Assembly (NCBI RefSeq): GCF_000485595.1
Contig: NW_014577813.1
Location: 23,489 to 48,556 of the forward strand
From: Priapulus caudatus
Taxonomy: Eukaryota; Priapulida; Priapulimorpha; Priapulimorphida; Priapulidae
Length of the DNA stretch: 25,068 nucleotides
Reading direction: 5' to 3'
In this document: positions 20,751-25,068 of the stretch, piece after piece
Layout of the letters: each line of letters begins with the position of its first letter
Numbering within the stretch: the first letter of the stretch is position 1
Notes under the pieces: model-generated
What the model was told of the DNA's origin: nothing
Databases searched by the model: none
Seen by the model: the letters and a program-made list of their open reading frames with translations, nothing else
Program-made: the position numbers and the translations under genes

Positions 20751-21110
20751 CGCGCGCGCGCGCGCACACACGCACACACACACACACACGCTCGCGCTGA
20801 GCACATCCCGACTGCGTGAGATGAGATAAAGGTGAGAGCGGTAACAGACGGACACTTCCTAGGCCGCGGTCGCGCGTGATATCGTGCTGCGTGCGAGGTC
20901 AGTAAGAATAGGCTGTCAGTCTAAAGTAGAAACGAGTTTGTATTCGAGCGACCGCTATCTGCACCTGTAGTAGACTTCCTATATCTGCCACCAACCAAGC
21001 AGACACGAGGGGGAGTTTTAGTTCACCTACTATACACTGAAACGTGCGCGCGTGCGTGTGCGTGTGCGTGCGCGCGCGTACGGGAATACCCGTGTTACGA
21101 AAGTAATGCG
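20340..21110 (+). repeat. Short module (S) copy 2
   Basis: About three 55-60 bp units (TTATTCCA.TG.GGCATACGT...GTGTTCCTGG), (CT)n(CA)n at 20474-20522, anchor B at 20578-20722, CA/CG alternating tract 20722-20800 with a (CG)n core, unique tail with TTCCTAGGCCGCGGTCGCGC, and ACGGGAATACCCGT near the end. It runs straight into the start of L copy 4. Confidence 0.82.
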
Positions 21111-21437
21111 TTGCAACGCGAACCTGCGTAACGTACGTGAGTCACGATGTCTTAATTATTACCTAGCTTCCATTATAGCAAGAGTACACAATAGAGACAT
21201 AGGATAGTAACAAGAGTAGATAATAACACAGTGTTATTATCTACTCTTGATAGTAATACTCTCTATCATGTACTCTTGATTATATCAAGAGCGTATTAAG
21301 AAGGTATTATCACCTTCTTTATATACGCTCTTAATTATATAATTGGCGACGCGTTCCTACGAGAGGGTCTTTCGCGAAACGAAGAAGCTGATTCCCCGAT
21401 CGAACACCTAACACAATCATAGCTATGATTGCAAGAA
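21110..21437 (+). repeat. Long module (L) copy 4, truncated
   Basis: This holds only the entry segment, the hairpin cluster and anchor A. It breaks off at AATCATAGCTATGATTG + CAAGAAGT (about 21437) and continues as the second R repeat. The copy is the cleanest for the hairpin cluster. Confidence 0.85.
21179..21333. repeat. Hairpin cluster with nested palindromes, best copy
   Basis: Hairpin i: 21179-21278, CAAGAGTACA...TGTACTCTTG, with ATAGAGA pairing TCTCTAT inside. Hairpin ii: 21211-21249, a 39-bp palindrome with two exact 19-base arms (CAAGAGTAGATAATAACAC and complement) around one A, flanked by ATAGTAA at 21204-21210 and 21250-21256. Hairpin iii: 21286-21333, CAAGAGCGTAT...ATACGCTCTTA with inner AAGAAGG/CCTTCTT. 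Hairpin i is flanked by ATTATAG (21172-21178) and ATTATAT (21279-21285); hairpin iii by ATTATAT on both sides (21279-21285, 21334-21340). Confidence 0.88.
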
Positions 21438-22680
21438 GTTGCGGCGGAAAATAGAAGACGTTGAACAATGAAAGGTACGGCAAGCATGAGCCCGGTGATT
21501 GGGGTTTGTTAGTAATATGATGCATGAGTTGGATGTATATCCAAGACGCGATTTGGGTTGCAGTTGCCTATGCTAAGTATCATAAAGTGGCACTCCCAAA
21601 AGGGGATTACAATAGAACAATGCCAAGTGGTGGCACTTGTTTTTTATATAAAATATTATTTTAGTCATGGGATCATGCAATAGCCCATATAAAGTATATT
21701 ATGGGAAAATGAGCACTTGGACTTTACGGGCGCTAAATATACAGTATAGCTGAATCCCTGGGGGTGGGGGGGGCACTCCCATACTGAAAGCGGTACGCCA
21801 CATACTCGTGCAAAGCATGCTTCAAATTGGACCCTAAATGGCTATATTCAGCGGGTAGCCAAATTTCATCCGCCCTTATCTGGCGTAGATATGTAAATCA
21901 TACGCCGCAAAAATTGGGGCGTAAGACACTAAAACGGGACCCACTAAATGGATAGCACAATAAATTGGTCCCTTACTAATGTAACCCCATTGTAATTATC
22001 CCTTCACACGTGTCTCGTGCCTGTCTCGTTGGCGCAAGACCATTGTGAGTGGCGCGATTGGCACGTATACTGAGGCCGGGCACGTATACTGCACATACGT
22101 CGAGCTTTAACGGCCATGGCAGTCTGACGTTGAGACTATAGAAAACCCGACGCGAGAATCCTTTTGAGAATGTAACAGCTACGGATTAAATGGCCGAATC
22201 AATGGCAAAATACGGGGGCAGGGGCCGGGGGCGAAAAAGTGGGCGAATAGTGAGCCCCTAAAAACGTCGAAGGTTACGCAGAAAAAAGTACCCCCCTTTA
22301 TTGTTCGTTGGCCGTGTGGGCGAATGAAGAAGAAATGAAAAAATGAACGAATGGCAACAATAAAAGGGGCAATGAATGACACACATAGATGCTTCCATGA
22401 TTACATCAGCATGTGCATTTTAATCGAATCAATTATATCATGAATTTATACATGTATATAGTAGGGTGCTGACATTATTATGATACTCTGCCGCTGCGAT
22501 GTTTTGCTTGATTATTGATAAATCATCCACCAAAGTGATTTTTGAAGACAACGGCATACAACTGGTACATATGTTATTGGCCAGTGCAAGATTAACAACA
22601 GTTGATTGGATCGTATGATTACTTATTTTAGTCTTAGACAATATGCATTGGACCATTGTAACACAGCAGCAGCAAGCTGC
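21438..22680. repeat. R repeat, copy 2
   Basis: Direct repeat of 11788-12917 in the same orientation, about 110 bp longer because of scattered small insertions. Its left end abuts a truncated L module instead of the CLC upstream region. Its right end continues past the point where copy 1 is interrupted by the transposon, as CTGCTAGATAGCAATAAATG. Confidence 0.85.
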
Positions 22681-22715
22681 TAGATAGCAATAAATGTAAG
22701 CCGGCAAAACCCAAG

Positions 22716-23363
22716 AGATAGGGCTTAGCAAAGTGTCCCTATCCTTTTTCTGGCGAGGAATGCCCGAGGTGAATCAACTCGGCGGCGGTTTGCATGGCTG
22801 CGATTTTTCAAAGTATAGCTAGAACTTCCAAACGTGGTTTGTAATTCTAGAAGCCGGCAACCTTCTCCGCTATTGGGAACTTACGAATGGTATGCGCAAT
22901 ACTGCAGGGGGGGGGGTGTATTAACTAATTATAATGTTACAAAATTCGAAGTGACGGAGCGGCCGATATACTGGAGGGCGCCATTTCTTGTTGAACTCTG
23001 TGACGTAGCGCATTTCGCATGACGCAGTAGCGATCGGCAAACGAGCGCCCTCGGCGATTGGTCGGTGAATCGGCCGCTCTTGCAAACCGAAAGTACGTTC
23101 ACAGGTCAGCAGAAATGGCGCTCAGTATATTTCGCCCAGCTCCGTCACTTCGAATTTTTGTACAGGTTATCATTAGTTTAATAGCAGAGTATTGGGCGAT
23201 ATCATAAGTAAGTTCCCCAGATAGCGGAGAAAGGCCTCGTGTTGAGAATAAACCCACGTTGGAAGTTCTAGTATCTGAAAAGCGCACCAGCATGCAAACG
23301 GCCGCGAGTGATTCACTCGGGGCTTCCTCGCAGAAAAGGATAGGGAACTTTGTAAACCTATCC
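22716..23363. mobile_element. Fold-back / MITE-like inverted-repeat element
   Basis: The left arm (22716-22990) and right arm (about 23110-23363) are inverted copies with CAAAGT.TCCCTATCC near the ends, TAGAACTTCCAA.CGTGG and AAATTCGAAGTGACGGAGC inside, and a core of about 120 bp between. A run of ten or more G at 22906 interrupts the left arm only. There is no coding capacity. Arms differ by many substitutions, so the insertion is old. A clear target duplication was not found. Confidence 0.75.
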
Positions 23364-23507
23364 TGCCGGTGGGTTGGGTACACTTATTGTATCTAAGCAA
23401 CTGCTAGCAACTCGAATAAATTCACGATGAGAATTATGAATGAATTTAACAATGTAAAAATCATAACAGTAAAAATCTACTGTCACTGTTAGTGTTACTG
23501 TTAGTGT

Positions 23508-23628
23508 CACAGGGACCCGAGGCGAAATAAAAAATAAAAATGTGTTATATAAAAAGAAAAGACTTCTCATTTTATATAACCATAGCACATTTTTATTTTT
23601 CATTTCGCCTCAGGTCCCTGTGCCTGTG
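23508..23628. mobile_element. Small hAT-like MITE
   Basis: Inverted arms of about 50 bases: CACAGGGACCCGAGGCGAAA on the left pairs with the complement of TTTCGCCTCAGGTCCCTGTG on the right, continuing through TGTTATATAAAA / TTTTATATAAC. GTTAGTGT occurs directly before the left end (23500-23507) and after the right end (23629-23636). CACAGG termini plus an 8-bp duplication fit a non-autonomous hAT-type element; the locally repetitive GTTAGTGTTAC context weakens the duplication call. Confidence 0.6.
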
Positions 23629-23639
23629 GTTAGTGTTAC

Positions 23640-24200
23640 CAGTGTTATCACACGAACTAGCCTTACTGCCCTTCTTTAGCAGATGTACTCATACCAGATC
23701 GGCCAGATCGCTAACATACGTTTTACTTACTCTGGATTCTCAACTCGTGCCTAATTCGCGATTGAGTGCTGTTTAATAATCGATGCAAACCGTTACACAG
23801 CATAGAAAGCCCGTTTTCTTTATCATTCACGCTTTGCTGAAACAAATCAGTATGAAATTTTTGCTAGAACAATAATTATGAATCGGTAGCGCCATCTAGC
23901 GAGAAGTATTAAGAATTATTGAAAATTTCACTGGCTCGAATTTCATGTAGGCTTCCCCGAATAGGACAATACAATGCTGTATTACATGCAATATAAGTTT
24001 AATTCGTCTCTACTGATAATATTTTAATTGTATATACGCAGAAACCCAAGGAATAATATAAATGCGATTGGTGTATATTTATTACTGCGCTTGCTATTTT
24101 CCACATAAAAACGAATATAATATTCTTATAAAGCTAACATGAATGTTCATGCATACAGTACTGTTTGTTGGTTATGTCAGATACATACATATATGATTAT
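23640..24200. other. AT-rich unique sequence
   Basis: No gene or repeat family recognised. A single TAGCGCCATCTAGCG at 23888-23902 resembles the core of the 26-bp minisatellite (complement AGATGGCGC). Confidence 0.5.
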
Positions 24201-24213
24201 TATATTATATATA

Positions 24214-24252
24214 CAGGGGGCGGCGCGTTACGCGGGGGGCCGGGGGGCGCCC
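24214..24252. other. G-rich tract with several G-runs
   Basis: GGGGGCGGCGCG, then GCGGGGGGCCGGGGGGCGCC, followed by a T run. Four or more G-runs within 40 bases could form a G-quadruplex, and the GGCGCC words are self-complementary. It is sharply different from the AT-rich flanks and may be the end of an unrecognised inserted repeat. Confidence 0.4.
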
Positions 24253-25068
24253 CACTTTTTTTGGCAAGAAAATATATGTCTATATGTATTTTGTATGATA
24301 CTGAAGAAAGCAAGAAAAGAAAGAGGGAATAAAAAGGAGAGGAGGGGGAAAGAGCGAAAGAGGAGTGTTATCACATTTTCAATCTGCCAACTGGAAAATT
24401 ACAAATTTGACGAAGTTCCGCTCTAGCCTACTCTATGAGCAAACAGTACATGCACATCGCGCCGTATTGTGCCCCAATTACGCGTGGCGGACTTTCGGGG
24501 CCTGATCCTGTGCTTCGAGGCTCGATCGAGGTCGAATATCAGTACCGTACTTGCTATGCACACACTGTAACAGTACTTATACTGCACTACGCCACGCGTA
24601 CGCCAGCTTAAGGTAAGTACGTAAGTTAAGTAAATACGCGCAGCAACGCAGAGCCTAACGCACGCTGATAACGCAGAGCCGGTATACCGGACGTACCTAG
24701 GGTACGTTCCGGCAGTAACTGGGGGACATAGACCCTATGAGCGCGTTAGTTTATGTATATTTTATATAGTTCCTTTTATTCTTTTAGTTTAGTTTGCACT
24801 TTAGCTTCTTAAGTCTTTTTAATTAATAAATAGTTGATGTATTCTTTATGTAATATCCCTAGCAGCTTGGGTTTTTAAAGGCAAAACTGTTGTCAGCACC
24901 ATGAATAGATAAACTAAGAGATAAAAGCTAGTCGAGTGATGTTATAAGGTGTTAAATTATCATCCCAGCAATGTTATTTTTTGACTACTTACCAGGTTGA
25001 AGAAAATGGAATTTCTGTACGCCCCTGAAAAAGATTCAATATTTTATATTCTTTATTCTTATTAGCTA
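24253..25068. other. Unassigned sequence at the right end
   Basis: A purine-rich stretch (24300-24365) is followed by unique sequence with repeated AACGCAGAGCC words (24645-24680) and the palindromic GCCGGTATACCGG at 24678. A T-rich tail contains AATAAA at about 24825. A GTAAGT donor-like word occurs at 24612. None of this forms a gene that I can support. Confidence 0.4.

Noticed and set aside
24139-24426. A 95-residue frame near the right end
   Set aside because: It is AT-rich with a low-complexity Lys/Arg/Glu stretch from a purine tract; no domain, and no splice or promoter signal.

Overview
The window is a nuclear genome fragment from an invertebrate animal. It shows spliced exons with GT-AG borders, long introns, abundant micro- and minisatellites and several DNA-transposon remnants. 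Arthropod-like hints (GCGCCATCTA/GCGCCACCTA motifs) exist, but I cannot name the species. There is no operon structure and no bacterial-type gene.

The only recognisable host gene lies on the minus strand: the 5' part of an intracellular CLC chloride/proton exchanger of the CLCN3/4/5 group. Two consecutive coding exons (3515-3297 and 2828-2686) carry the family's N-terminal cytosolic segment, first membrane helix and first luminal loop. Two further exons (11622-11364 and 4812-4689) both begin with an ATG preceded by an in-frame stop and both end in phase 1, matching the phase of the shared acceptor at 3515. They look like alternative first exons. The rest of the gene would lie to the left of position 1.

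Most of the remaining DNA is repetitive. A modular repeat occurs in direct orientation. Its long module (L) holds a hairpin cluster, a CA-rich block, a conserved anchor, a CGCACG block, a GACGGACGAACG minisatellite, a unique tail and a 65-75 bp tandem array. L is present at 1-2648 (truncated), 7140-10440, 15990-20340 and 21110-21437 (truncated). A related short module (S) lies at 6330-7140 and 20340-21110, directly before an L module each time. L copy 1 lies in the CLC intron after exon 3, and S plus L copy 2 fill the intron between the two alternative first exons. A 1.1-1.2 kb repeat (R) lies upstream of the distal first exon (11788-12917) and again at 21438-22680. Between R and L copy 3 sits a 3 kb inverted-repeat transposon (12926-15977) whose arms carry two opposed, broken copies of a transposase-like gene. 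Two smaller inverted-repeat elements follow (22716-23363 and 23508-23628). The last 1.4 kb is AT-rich with no gene that I recognise.

The most unusual feature is the hairpin cluster of the L module. It contains three palindromes with CAAGAG...CTCTTG-type ends, one nested in another, each flanked by a 7-bp direct repeat. L copy 3 lacks the inner palindrome and has a single copy of its repeat. Also notable is a roughly 25-copy 26-bp minisatellite with CTCF-core-like motifs, about 100 bp upstream of the proximal first exon. Repeat copies differ by many one-base indels, so part of the sequence may be imperfectly polished long-read assembly.
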